Below, in pieces: positions 50,018-60,600 of a stretch of 64,000 bases of DNA (within the stretch, counting starts at the first letter, position 1; each line of letters starts with the position of its first letter). The stretch lies in the NCBI RefSeq assembly GCF_051020955.1, contig NW_027476154.1, forward strand, positions 558,001 to 622,000, written 5' to 3'. The notes under the pieces are model-generated. The model did not search any database and had not been told where the DNA came from. It worked only from the letters and a program-made list of their open reading frames with translations. The stretch is from Megalopta genalis (Eukaryota; Arthropoda; Insecta; Hymenoptera; Halictidae). The position numbers and the translations under genes are program-made.

Positions 50018-50075
50018 GAATGAGTGTTTCCGTTGACATCGGCAGGCTATTTATACTGTCCTTGCTAAAGGACAG
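50018..50075 (-). promoter_or_regulatory. Core promoter of GNAT copy 3
   Basis: The minus-strand palindrome CTGTCCTT-TAGC-AAGGACAG (50056-50075) is unchanged and abuts TATAAATA (50048-50055). The TCATTC initiator is at 50018-50023. The 5' leader has an extra GCTGATT-rich insertion next to the GTGATCAGTGC repeat. Confidence 0.72.
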
Positions 50076-51019
50076 AACGTCCTAATCAGCAAGGACGAAC
50101 AATGACAAAAGGATACTACCGGAAAAGATGCGCCAGGTATGAAAACGTCTCCCGTGGAAAACCATTAGCCACCGCTGCCGGCTATCAGGTAAGCACATGT
50201 ACCTGCGATGACCGGTCGTGTCATACGGATTTTGCAAGGATTGGCTCGTTCGGTTAAATTAAAAAAAAAAAGAGAAGCGGCGGATTAGGCCGAGCCAGTG
50301 CAAATGAGTCAATGAAGGAACCATTGTAAACAGGCTCGCACCGAGCCTTGATGAAAATTATGATTTGCAAGGGAAAGCAGAACCTACCGGGACTAAACAG
50401 GGTCTGGTTATTTACGGTAAATAAATAAAACAATATCTTATTTTAAGTTTAACAATGTATAAATATGTTTGACGTTCAAAATAAGAAACGAGACTGCTAT
50501 TTTATTTATTGTTATTATTAATAAACAAAATTATATGGATTAATAGAAAATATATTTCAAATGATATTTAAAATTTCATAACTGAAATTAAATGATTATT
50601 ACAATTGACTAATTATGAAAATGATGTAAGTCCATTTAAAGCCAGCAAACATGTATTATTTTGATTAAATTACATATTGATAAATTAGTAGTATTTTGTT
50701 TTTTTTGTACATAATATAACAGCTGTCTGTTGAAACGAACGACGTGATATTATTTCATGTGGTAAAATGATATAAATGCAATGCATATGCGACAAATGAA
50801 CGCAAGTCGCTAGCTGAAATCTACACATGCATTCGACTGTGCACTAGCAAAAGTCCCGAAAAGCTGTTATTGAAATTAATTTCTCAATGCCATAAATAAA
50901 GTTTTTATTTTCAAATAAAACTTTTTTTAATAATCGCTCTATTTGTCATAGCGTGTCATAGCGTATTGGGGATCTCAATTTTGTATCGCGCCTCGGGCAC
51001 CAGTACGCATTAATCCGCC

Positions 51020-51180
51020 AATGCTTCAGAGGACTGTTCATTTCGCCCTTGCTGAAGAACAGAGAACCTCGTATTCGTCAAGGACGAACAATGCCGGCGA
51101 AAAAGATGCCGGGCATGAAAATGCCTCGCGAATACAACCCTTGGTCGCCGAGGCCGGCCATCAGCTATATGTATACAGTG
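51020..51180 (-). promoter_or_regulatory. Diverged GNAT promoter duplicate (third copy)
   Basis: Matches 4886-5050 in inverted orientation, including the degraded palindrome (GCCCTTGCTGAAGAACAGAG on the plus strand). Confidence 0.5.
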
Positions 51181-52163
51181 ACTCCCACTGATATTCGAAC
51201 ACTTTTCAAGGTGCTATTTTAACTTTTTTAAAATTAGAGTAGACGATTTGAATTTTTTTTTAGATCATAGAGGGACCTGTATAATAGATAATGTTACAAT
51301 TTTGCTATTACATACTTGGAATGACAAAACGAAGTAAAAAACTCTCGTTGTTTAACTTTCTTATCTGAGGAAGCTATTTTTGATCACTTTTGGGCTAATT
51401 TTGCCGATTTTTCGAACTTCGAGATATTTAATTAATGAATGTTTAATAAAATATTTATTAATAATTTCAATATATATCATTAGTTAATTATATTTATTAA
51501 TAATGACAAAATCTATAAATTTCGAATACTTCTTTTGAAATATGAAAGTTAATTATTTAATAATAAAAAAGGATGTTTATATTATGAAATCTAACGAAAA
51601 TGTAAAAAATGCGTCTTGTAGATCTCGGTAAGTTATACGCATGCTGAAAATTTCATTGAAATCGTTTAACGCAATGGTAAGTTACAAGCGTTAAAAGATT
51701 GTAAAAATTGCAAATTTCTCATACTTATTGATCAAAAGTGTAAAAGGTCGGAACAAAACTGCGATTTTTGCGATCATTAATTATTTACAGCTCGTACGAA
51801 GGTCAACCGATTTCAGTGAAATTTTTAACATGTACATAACTTATCATTATCTAAATAATAAATGTATAATTATAATTATTAATGTTATATAAATAATAAA
51901 TTAAATTTTTCAAAATAAAAAAAACACTATTTTCAAAATTAACCATTGAGAAACGATTAAGATTTCCGAATGATTCAATTTGTATTGCGCTTGTCCTCCC
52001 GATGATGAATTGTAGACAATATCGATCTATCCGTGGGAAGCAGTATTTTCGTGAAAACGTTATTCTCCCTTATACATTTTAGTATTTTACAGTATTATAT
52101 ATCGCCCGCAGTCGTTTGCCAAAAGTAGAGTCGGTGGCGAGTTTTCGTCGAGTCCCTCATTTC

Positions 52164-54372
52164 TTTCTGCTTCCTACGAGACAAAACGCTTTTCTGATTT
52201 ATTACCTGCTACGGTTAATCCTTGGCATCCGCAGATATTTTCGATGTAACGATCAGACGCAACCATAAATTCGGGTCTACTCACGCGAAAACGGACACCG
52301 TTCGGAGTACTGTTTCGGATTTTGTTTAAATGTGACTACGTTGTAGCTTCTAGCGACTTCGAACATATTTCACAAAATCTTAAAAATTTTCTAAATTTCC
52401 CCTTTGACAGGCCCGTGAAACAAAGTCGGACGTTAAGTTAATTATAATAATAAAATGGAATTTATAATAAAATGAAATATAATAATATAATAATTTTACC
52501 GAAAACGATTTCTAAAATGCCATTTTTTAAATAATTTATTAACACTTATTGGACAAAATTAAATTGTATTTAACAAAATTATTGAATTAAATTAACGAAA
52601 ATTGTTTATAGTTATATAATTATTATTATTATTGAAAATTAAATCATTTAATTAAAGAAAATTATTCGAATGCTTTAGTTGCTAATTTAAAAAATCGTCA
52701 ACTTCTCATGTTGTTTCGAAAATCTTTAAAAAATTAGTGTTTTCCTCAAAGTTGTTATTATCATTAAATATATTTTGCTACGTATTTTCCTAGAATTAAA
52801 CAGTTTAAACAAACATCAGATATTAATGATTATAAAATTGAATACCCGGAACAATTTTTAGTAAGTTACTCCAACTCGAAAAATTTTTCTATAAAAAAAG
52901 GTCAGAGTCTCGTGTTTTTTTCCAAAAAATTCTTAAAAATTGCTTAAAAATTAGTATTAAGCTCAATGTTGTCGTGGACAAGAAATATTAATATTTTCTT
53001 GCAAACGTAAAAATACGCTCGCTCCAGATAAAAAATTGTTTAAACAATCACTTCATACAATTATAAAATTGATCACCCGTGATGCTCGTCGAGCCATTGC
53101 TGCATCAAAAAACCGTACTAAAAACCATACAACATAAAAACAACATTAAATACATAAACAACAATCGACGAATAAAACCTGGGAAATCGAAGAACGGACT
53201 AAAAATTCTACGAAAACGTTAAAATTTTCTAAAAGAAAGATACGTGGCGATCATATTTCACGGCATATTCTGGCCGCATGACGTACCGCCAAATTTCCAG
53301 AAGAATTCATGTTCGTCCCGGTGCGCGCATCAACCAAAAAACTAATCTCGTTTCGAATGGAATCGAGCGAATTGTTTCACGTCGGGGAGAATGATTCTCG
53401 GCTGGCGGGGCGCGATGAATTTAAAGTTGATTTCGCATAAAATGCGCACAGGGTATCGCGAGAGAGCTGCCCTACTGTCCCATTATTTCCCGGCGGCCAT
53501 ATTGGTTTCATGGGGGTCCACGGGGGTCCATGGGAGCTAGCGGGAAATCGTAAAATCGGTGACGATCGGCCGGCCGCGGCCGGTTCGGTATCAGTGTTTC
53601 TATTACGCTCCTGTCCCGGTGTCTTTCGCGGAATCACGTTATTTTAACAGCGACAGTGGGACAAAAGACTGTATCGAACGGTCCTCTCGATTTGTGCACG
53701 CGTGCGTGCTGCGCATCGTGGGAAATCTCGTCGTTAAGCGAATAGGTTCGCATCGATGCCGGAAATACAGACGCGACCCGCGTCGTAACCTACCGTTATC
53801 TCGATGGACCCTTAAATTATTCGGTTGATTGCTGTTGCCGCACCGCGGACGCGCTGGAACCCCGTTCGAATTTCCCGCCAATCGGCCGTGATCGCCGCGA
53901 TGGGCGCGCAGAGCTCCAAGAGGTGAGCGAAACCACCCGCTCGAGGACACTTATTAGGCCGCGGTCACGCTTCCGGCCGTGATGATAACCGACGATGAAT
54001 TTTATCTCGTAGATTCCGATTTCATTTACACGTCGCGAGACGATCTTTTCTCGATCTCGTTGTCGGTTCTTCGAAGATTTCAGTTTGAAACTCGAATTGC
54101 TGGGAGATGAGTTTCTTTTTCAGCAGACAAATTATCGCGTTTGAGAATTTTTCCCGGTGTAACTTGTGACGCTAGAGGCACGAATTTTTCGTAGAACGAT
54201 TCTGTAGACTCTCGCGATCGTAACCGTATATTTTTTTACTATATCATGGAGCAATAAACATTTTTAAATGACGCTCGAAGAATGCCAGACACCGCTGACG
54301 TACGATTGATTATAAAAACTAACCCTTTGCACTCGAATGGCGACTCCGAGGCGCCAACAAAATTTACCGTAC
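52164..54372. other. 2.2-kb block interrupting the third copy
   Basis: Homology to the arm stops after CCTCATTTC (52163) and resumes at CGCTACCAATATTTT (54373). The arms have only 13 bases (AAGAAATATATTT) in between. The block is AT-rich at first and GC-rich at 53370-53960. No transposon ends or target duplications are evident. It may be original flanking DNA lost from the arms, or an insertion of unknown origin. Confidence 0.75.
53900..53922 (+). CDS. Possible first coding exon of an N-myristoylated protein
   Basis: In a GC-rich, promoter-like setting, a strong start context (GCCGCGATGG) opens a short frame coding MGAQSSK. It runs straight into a consensus splice donor, AG|GTGAGC at 53923. 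MGxxxS is the N-myristoylation pattern. No downstream exon could be identified in the window, so the gene is unknown and the call rests on start, motif and donor only. Confidence 0.3.
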
Positions 54373-54739
54373 CGCTACCAATATTTTAGGGCATCGTTGG
54401 TCAGAATTAAAATTTTTCGTTGAAGATGGTCTCAATTTTTATTTCATTTTCAATTCATTAATAATTGATGATTATTTCATTGAAAATTCCATAGAAATCT
54501 TTAGAATACAAATTTTATTTTACATATAAATAAATATAAATTTGAAATGATTATGTCTAAAAATATAGCAGCAATTTTCTTCCAAAAAGAATGCTTTCGT
54601 GTCCTTGCGGCTCGCTTTTATAGCTGGTGACGATCGTTAACTATAAAAACGAGCCGCAAAGCTCGAATAATTGTATCTCTTCTTCCCAAATTGTCCATTT
54701 TTGTTTCTAAGCTGAGCATCAATTAAGGAGAATTTACTG
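54373..54739 (-). repeat. Third copy of the arm segment, part 2
   Basis: Resumes the homology to right-arm 41146-41513 and stops exactly at the outer end of the truncated hairpin MITE (54603-54739; intact end AATTTACTG, then TA). Beyond the TA, the arms and this locus share nothing. Confidence 0.85.
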
Positions 54740-55066
54740 TACCTATTACGGAACGCTTTTCAGAGGGTATAATATTATCATCGATTTTACGACGATTAAA
54801 AATGTTATTGTTGAATATTTATACTACTGTTCGATGAATTGATGTTTGTAGATAAGATTATACATTTTGGAATATTTATTTAATACTAGATTTTTAGACA
54901 AAAAACAGCTGTTTTAAATGAGTTTATAAAAGTAACAATAAGACGTTTATTCTGATTCTCAACAAGTGTTATTGTAACATTTGCCGTAATCGTAAATTAA
55001 AAAATTGGTGACACGCCATTTTAACGGGTTCCGTAAATCTAATGTTAATTTGAATAAAAAATAGTC
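54740..55066. other. AT-rich flank upstream of the LINE
   Basis: No gene is seen. The last 60 bases resemble, in inverted form, the region near 61540-61590, and appear to be one end of the inverted-repeat element interrupted by the LINE. Confidence 0.5.
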
Positions 55067-55081
55067 GGAATAATGCGGTAT
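55067..55081 (+). repeat. Target-site duplication, 5' side of full-length LINE
   Basis: GGAATAATGCGGTAT here is repeated exactly at 61187-61201 after the poly(A) tail. Confidence 0.97.
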
Positions 55082-55225
55082 CCCCCCCGTGTCCGCTACC
55101 TTGTCGTGGTGGGGGGGCTTCGTGCCCTAATGATCCTCAAGGCTGTGCCGGTGGGGATTTTATTCCCTGGCAGGTTCTACCTAGCCGGAGTGGCTTGAGG
55201 TGAGGGGCCAACTAAAGTCGGACAC
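55082..55225 (+). ncRNA. Predicted HDV-like self-cleaving ribozyme at the LINE 5' end
   Basis: The sequence fits the HDV nested double pseudoknot in order. P1 is seven C (55082-55088) with seven G (55111-55117). P2 is GTGTCCG (55089-55095) with CGGACAC (55219-55225). P3 is ACC (55098-55100) with GGT (55108-55110), closing a 7-base L3 loop TTGTCGT. P4 is GCCC (55124-55127) with GGGC (55205-55208), plus CCTCAAG (55135-55141) with CTTGAGG (55194-55200). J4/2 contains CTAAAG, placing a candidate catalytic C at 55212. Cleavage would fall 5' of 55082, precisely the element boundary. HDV-like ribozymes release the 5' ends of R2 and several other non-LTR elements. P1.1 is weak (possibly G55103-C55118), and activity is inferred. 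Confidence 0.72.
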
Positions 55226-55453
55226 ATACCGTAAACCTGTGGTCATGTTTTACAGGAACGGGGGTCTTGCCTTAACCGGCCGGACCGCGAGGATGACAAC
55301 CTCTCTAAAAAAATCCCTAGCCCCAAGCAGTGTTGCGCGGTGAAGAGGGCGTAGCTGGAGTAAGCGCCAGCTATGGTTGGTGGGTGCACCAATCGTTAGC
55401 GGACAACCCCGGGGTACCTGGCGACCCCCCGGGCGTATTAGCCTTCCCCGGGT
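55226..55453 (+). promoter_or_regulatory. Remainder of the LINE 5' UTR
   Basis: GC-rich leader between the ribozyme-like fold and ORF1. No TATA box is apparent. If the upstream ribozyme is active, the leader would begin at 55082 and translation would need an uncapped initiation route, as proposed for other ribozyme-bearing retrotransposons. Confidence 0.5.
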
Positions 55454-57619
55454 ATGGCGGCTCTACCCGGGGTGACCTCCTTTCCGACCACACTCGTGGG
55501 ATTTATCATGGATAGTTCACAAATAAAAAAAACCGGGGAGTGGGGAAACGAGAGGGAGGAGGAGGCGCGCGTAGCTAGCGTGCGCCTCGAGCGCATGGAT
55601 GGGTCGGTGTTGCGGGAACTTCCCGCAACACGCGGCAGAGAGAGGTCCGCTTTGGACCTTGGCGAATGCGATGTGGGAGAGGAGTCCGACCACTCGGTCT
55701 CCTCTCACCGCTCTTCGCAGAGCGCCCCTGGCTCCTCAATAGGGAGGAAGCGGGGAAGGCCGCCAACTACTGGGCAGTACGTTGGCCTCTATGAGGCCAA
55801 ACGTAAGTTGACGGAGGCCAACAAGGGCCTCATCGCGGCGATCTTCGACCCGGTGGCCCCGGGGCCGCAGCCCGGGAGATCGGTCGACCCACTTCCGGAC
55901 GAGGTGGAGGTCGCCGCGAATCTTCGCAGTCGTCCGACGCGGGACGTGGCGGCGTCAATAATGGAGAGCCTGGCCGAAGTGGCCAGGATCTCCAGCGCAA
56001 CAAGGGAGTTGCGGCCGGCCACGGTGCGGGTCCTGCAGGCGGCGGCCCTGAACAGCCGGGCGGGCGTTGCGGAGCTGGCCATGAGGTCAGCTTCCGACGC
56101 CACCCGGCTGTTGGAAGCAGAGAACGCTCTCCTCAGAGAGCAGATGGCGGAGTTGCGGACCGAGGTGGCCCGACTCCGTCATGCGGTGGAGGCGAAGCCG
56201 GCAGCAGCCGAGATGCCTCCGCCGCCGGCTCCTGAGGGGGGCACGGGGCCGCTGGTAGGCGCCGGCGCCCGAGGGCCCCAACGCCCTGGGCGAGGGAAGC
56301 CCTTGCCGGCGTCCGCAGCGGCGCCGGCAAACTTGCTGCAACAGATCGGCTCCCTGATCGATGCCAAGCTGGCATCGTTCAGGAGGGAGCTGATCCCACG
56401 GATGCAGGATCCGCGGTCGGTGCCGCCCGTGCCGCCCGCCCCCAGCCCGTCGATAGGCAAGAAAGGGGGGAGAAAGGGTGGCAGTGGAGGAGGGGCTGCG
56501 TCCGCTAAGGCGGCGCAGATGCAGCCCCCACAGCAGAGGGCTGCCTCTGCTGTTGTGCCGCCCTCCACCACACCTCCTACTGAGCTGTGGTCGAGGGTAG
56601 TTGGCCGAAGGGCCAAAAAGGCGGCTGCCGCAGGTAAACCTGCGGCGGCTGCCAAGGCCTCTTCGGCCGGGAGGGCGGCGAAACGGGTGGCACCGGCTGC
56701 CCCGAAGAGGGCTCCCCTGCCGCCGCGTCCGCCCCGCACGGCTGCCGTTACGATAACGGTACCGGCCGGCGGGGCGATGACGTACGCCGAGGCGATGGCC
56801 ACTGCCAGGTCGAAGGTTGACCTGGCAGAGATTGGCATCGCCTCGTTAAAGCCCAGGAGAGCGGTGACGGGGGGAATCATTTTGGAGGTCCCCGGGGCTG
56901 ATGGGGCAGCTAAGGCCACTGCCCTAGCTGCGAAGATGGCGGACGCGCTGGCGGGAACCGGCGTGAAGGTCGCGCGCCCAATTAAGAAGGCCGATCTAAG
57001 GGTGCGCGGCCTGGTCGACTCGACCACGCCGGAGGAGGTTGCCGTGGCCGTCGCCCATGTAGGAGGGTGCGACCGGGGGGATGTTAAGACCGGCGAAATC
57101 CGGTCTTCCCCCTCCGGTTTGGGCACCCTCTGGGTCCAGTGCCCTGCTGCGGCCGCGCGTAAAGTTGCGGTCGCGGGCAAGCTCACGGTCGGCTGGACCC
57201 GGGCGACGGTGGAGGCCCTTAGCGCCCGGCCCCTGCAGTGCTATCGCTGCCTTGGCCTAGGCCACACAACTCAGCGATGCACTGCGGCCGAGGATCGTTC
57301 CGACTGCTGCTTTGGGTGCGGCAGTCGGGACCACAAGGTGGCCGGCTGTACGGCGAAGCCCAACTGCCCGCTCTGTGCGGGAGCGGGCAAGCCGGCCGGC
57401 CACCGCCTCGGTAGCCGGGCGTGCCCCGCCAGCGCGAAACGCGGCAGGGGCAGTAGGGGGAGAAAATCCGCGGTGGCCAAGGCGACGGCCACCGTGGCTA
57501 CTAAGCCAAAGGTGGCACCCAAAGGTGCCACCGTCGCGCCCGCGGGGGCGGATGGGGCCAAAGAGGCCCCAGACGCCACCGCTCCCGCGGCGGCGATGGA
57601 GGTGGAGGCCTGCCCGTAA
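55454..57619 (+). CDS. LINE ORF1, gag-like nucleic-acid-binding protein
   Basis: 721 residues from the first ATG. A second Met at 55508 (MDSSQIKK, residue 19) is an equally plausible start. The protein packages element RNA into RNPs with the ORF2 product. Visible features: an AT-hook-like KRGRPP (about residues 99-104), a coiled coil near 216-247, a Pro/Ala/Lys-rich linker (250-440), a gag-like conserved region (about 480-590), then three zinc knuckles. These are C596-C599-H604-C609, C619-C622-H627-C632 and C638-C641-H650-C657. The tail is basic then Ala-rich. Three CCHC knuckles are typical of R1-clade ORF1. The stop overlaps the ORF2 start (TAATG). Confidence 0.92.
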   Translation: MAALPGVTSFPTTLVGFIMDSSQIKKTGEWGNEREEEARVASVRLERMDGSVLRELPATRGRERSALDLGECDVGEESDHSVSSHRSSQSAPGSSIGRKRGRPPTTGQYVGLYEAKRKLTEANKGLIAAIFDPVAPGPQPGRSVDPLPDEVEVAANLRSRPTRDVAASIMESLAEVARISSATRELRPATVRVLQAAALNSRAGVAELAMRSASDATRLLEAENALLREQMAELRTEVARLRHAVEAKPAAAEMPPPPAPEGGTGPLVGAGARGPQRPGRGKPLPASAAAPANLLQQIGSLIDAKLASFRRELIPRMQDPRSVPPVPPAPSPSIGKKGGRKGGSGGGAASAKAAQMQPPQQRAASAVVPPSTTPPTELWSRVVGRRAKKAAAAGKPAAAAKASSAGRAAKRVAPAAPKRAPLPPRPPRTAAVTITVPAGGAMTYAEAMATARSKVDLAEIGIASLKPRRAVTGGIILEVPGADGAAKATALAAKMADALAGTGVKVARPIKKADLRVRGLVDSTTPEEVAVAVAHVGGCDRGDVKTGEIRSSPSGLGTLWVQCPAAAARKVAVAGKLTVGWTRATVEALSARPLQCYRCLGLGHTTQRCTAAEDRSDCCFGCGSRDHKVAGCTAKPNCPLCAGAGKPAGHRLGSRACPASAKRGRGSRGRKSAVAKATATVATKPKVAPKGATVAPAGADGAKEAPDATAPAAAMEVEACP

Positions 57620-57621
57620 TG
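57617..57621 (+). promoter_or_regulatory. TAATG stop-start overlap coupling ORF1 to ORF2
   Basis: The ORF1 stop TAA (57617-57619) shares its last A with the ORF2 start ATG (57619-57621). In the R1-clade element SART1, the same UAAUG overlap drives termination-reinitiation to make ORF2 protein. Here the mechanism is inferred from the identical arrangement. Confidence 0.8.
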
Positions 57622-60600
57622 GGGCCCAAGGGCCCTATAATACAGGCCAACCTGAACCGCTCGGCCAGGGCACAGGACCTCCTGGTGCAATTCCTGGCCG
57701 AGCGGGGTGCCGGGTTGGCCGTAGCGGCGGAGCCGTACAGGATTCCCGATCATCCACATTGGATGGGGGACCTGAGCGGCTCCGCCGTTATAATATGGGT
57801 AGGCCGGCCGGGGTCCCCGGCGTGCTCCGTTATCGAGCGCGGCCGGGGATACCTGGCCGTTGACTGGGGCGGCACCGCGGTTGTGGCGATCTATGCACCT
57901 CCAAGGTGGTCCCTCGAGGAGTTTGTGCAGTATCTGGACGGGGTGGGGAGATGCGTCTCCCGCTGCCAGCCCCGTCCGGGGCTGGTCCTGGGGGACTTCA
58001 ACGCCAAGTCGCCGGCTTGGGGTTCCCCCAGGACGAACCCGAGGGGCCGGGAGGTGCTTGACTGGGCGGCGGGACTCGAGCTCCGTCTTTTAAACACGGG
58101 CTCGGTCCATACGTGCGTGCGGCATAATGGGGGGTCCATCGTTGACCTTTCATGGGCAACGCCCCCCGCCGCGCGCCGTATTACGGGGTGGAGGGTGGCG
58201 GAGGAGGTCGAGACGCTGTCTGACCACAGGTACATTGTTCTCGGCCTCTCCGCCGCCCCATCGACGCCCCGACGTCGCCCCGCTGATGAGGGATCGCCTC
58301 AGCCGCGGTGGGCGCTAAAGCGCCTCGACCAGGACGCCCTGATGGCGGCAGCCCACGTCGTGGCCTGGCCAGCAACACCGGCCGGGCCAGTCGACGGGAC
58401 AAGGGAGGCCCAATGGTTCCGGGGCGCAATGACGTCCATTTGCGACGTCGCCATGCCCCGGGCCAGGGTTTTCCCGAGGAAGGCGGTGTACTGGTGGTCG
58501 CGCGCGATAGCGGATTTGCGCACAGAGTGCGTTCGCGCGCGACGCCAGTACGCCCGCGCCCGTCGACGACGGCGTTCCGACGTGGAGCTGGCTATCCAGC
58601 TGTATGGGCGATACAGGGAGAAGGTGGTCGCCCTGCAGCTGGCCATCAGGCAAGCAAAGAGCCAGGCCTGGCGCGACCTTCTCGGCACTATCAACCGAGA
58701 TCCATGGGGGCGCCCATATAAAATGGCGATGGGACGATTACGTCCCTGGGCGCCCCCTCTGACGGAGAGCCTGGATCCGGGGATGCTCGGACGGGTCGTG
58801 GACGCGCTATTCCCCGTCAGCGGGGAGGCGTCCCGGCCCGTCCCTCAGCTAGAGGGACACGAGTGGTCCCCGGATCTGGAGGTCGCGCCGGAGGAAATGG
58901 CCGGGGTAGTCAAATGGCTCCGGGGCAAGAATACTGCCCCGGGGCCGGACGGTATCCCCGGCCGGGTCTGGCTGCTTGCCATGGGCGTCCTGGGCGAGAG
59001 GCTTAGAGGCCTCTACTCCGGGCTCCTGAGGTCCGGGGTGTTCCCGGACCTTTGGAGGAGAAGTCGGATGGTCCTCTTAAGGAAGGATGGGAGGCCTGCG
59101 GATTCTCCCTCCGCGTACCGGCCCATTTGCCTCCTGGACGAGGTGGGCAAGATCTTTGAAAAGATCATTGCTGCCCGCCTCGCCAGGCACCTGTCCCGCG
59201 TTGGCCCCGATCTGGCGGACTGCCAGTTCGGCTTCCGGGAGGGGCGATCGACGGTCGATGCAATCGACCGTCTAAAGTCCCTCTCGGACAATGCCGTGGC
59301 ACGGGGCGGGGTGTGCTTGGCGGTGTCGATAGACATCGTCAATGCGTTTAACACCCTGCCCTGGTCCGCCATTAGGGAGGCCCTGGTTGAACACCAGGTG
59401 CCTCCCTATCTGAGGCGGGTAATCGGGGCCTACCTGCGGGGCAGGTGGGTGGAATACCCGGGCCGGTACGGGACGATACGGAGGGAAGTGGACTGCGGGG
59501 TCCCACAGGGGTCCGTGTTAGGACCACTCCTGTGGGACCTGGGATATAACGCAGTCCTGAAGGCCTCCCTACCCGACGGTGCCACCCTCATCTGCTACGC
59601 AGATGACACATTGGTGGTCGCCGTCGGGGACACCTTCGAGAGGACCATCCGACGAGCGGAAGTTGCGGTGGCAGCCGTCGTCGCGAGGATCCACGGTCTG
59701 GGGCTGAAGGTGGCCCCGGAGAAGGCCGAGGCCGTCTGGTTTGGACGGCCTTGGTCTCGGCCACGGGCCAGATCGTGGATCTGGGTTGGAGGAGCCTGCG
59801 TCGAGGTGAAGTCCGAGATCAAGTATCTCGGACTGATCCTCGACAGCCACTGGAGGTTCGGAGCACATTTCGGCCGCCTCGTCCCCCGAGTTGAGAGGGC
59901 GGCGGCCGCGTTAGGCCGCCTGTTGCCCAATATCGGGGGACCGGGCGATATGGTGCGCCGCCTATACCTAGGCGTGGTGCGGTCAATGGTATTATACGGC
60001 GCCCCGATTTGGGCGCCGTCCGTGAGGGCAAGCCGGCGCAGCACATTGTTGTTGCGCCGGCTTCAGAGGCAAATGGCCCTTCGCCTCATACGGGGGTACC
60101 GCACCACGTCTACCGTGGCGGCGCTTGCTCTGGCGGGAGAAATTCCCTTCGAGCTGCAGGCGGCGATGCGCGCCTATGTCTATAGGCGCATATGCATCGC
60201 TGGCCGGGCTCGGGGGGACCCGCCGGAGCAAGAGGCGGTCGAGGGCTTCGAGCTCCAGGCCCGGGGACTAGCGCTCGCCAGGTGGCATGCGGAGCTTTGT
60301 TCCCATGCCGCCGAGCGCGTCCCCGGGGCTCTCCTGCCGCACTTCACCACGTGGCGGGAGAGGCGGTTTGGCAGGCTCTCCTACCGTGCGACGCAGGTAT
60401 TCACCGGGCATGGCTGCTTCGGTGTCTACCTGTGTCGCATCGGTCGGGAAGCGACGACGGTGTGCCACCACTGTGGCGCGGAGGAGGACTCGGCGCAGCA
60501 TACACTGGAGGTGTGCCCCGCCTTTTCAGTGCTGCGCCGAGTCCTAACTAGGGAAGTTGGTGGCGACCTCGCTCTCTCCAGCTTAGTTGGGGCCATGCTG

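Larger units (their letters stand above)
47499..52163 (-). repeat. Third, diverged copy of the arm segment, part 1
   Basis: It is collinear with right-arm 34918-41132 but clearly diverged, with many substitutions and indels. It contains the minisatellite, GNAT gene, intron element, promoter and promoter relic. It lacks the 282-bp arm insertion and the truncated LINE. It therefore results from an older duplication than the palindrome. Confidence 0.9.
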
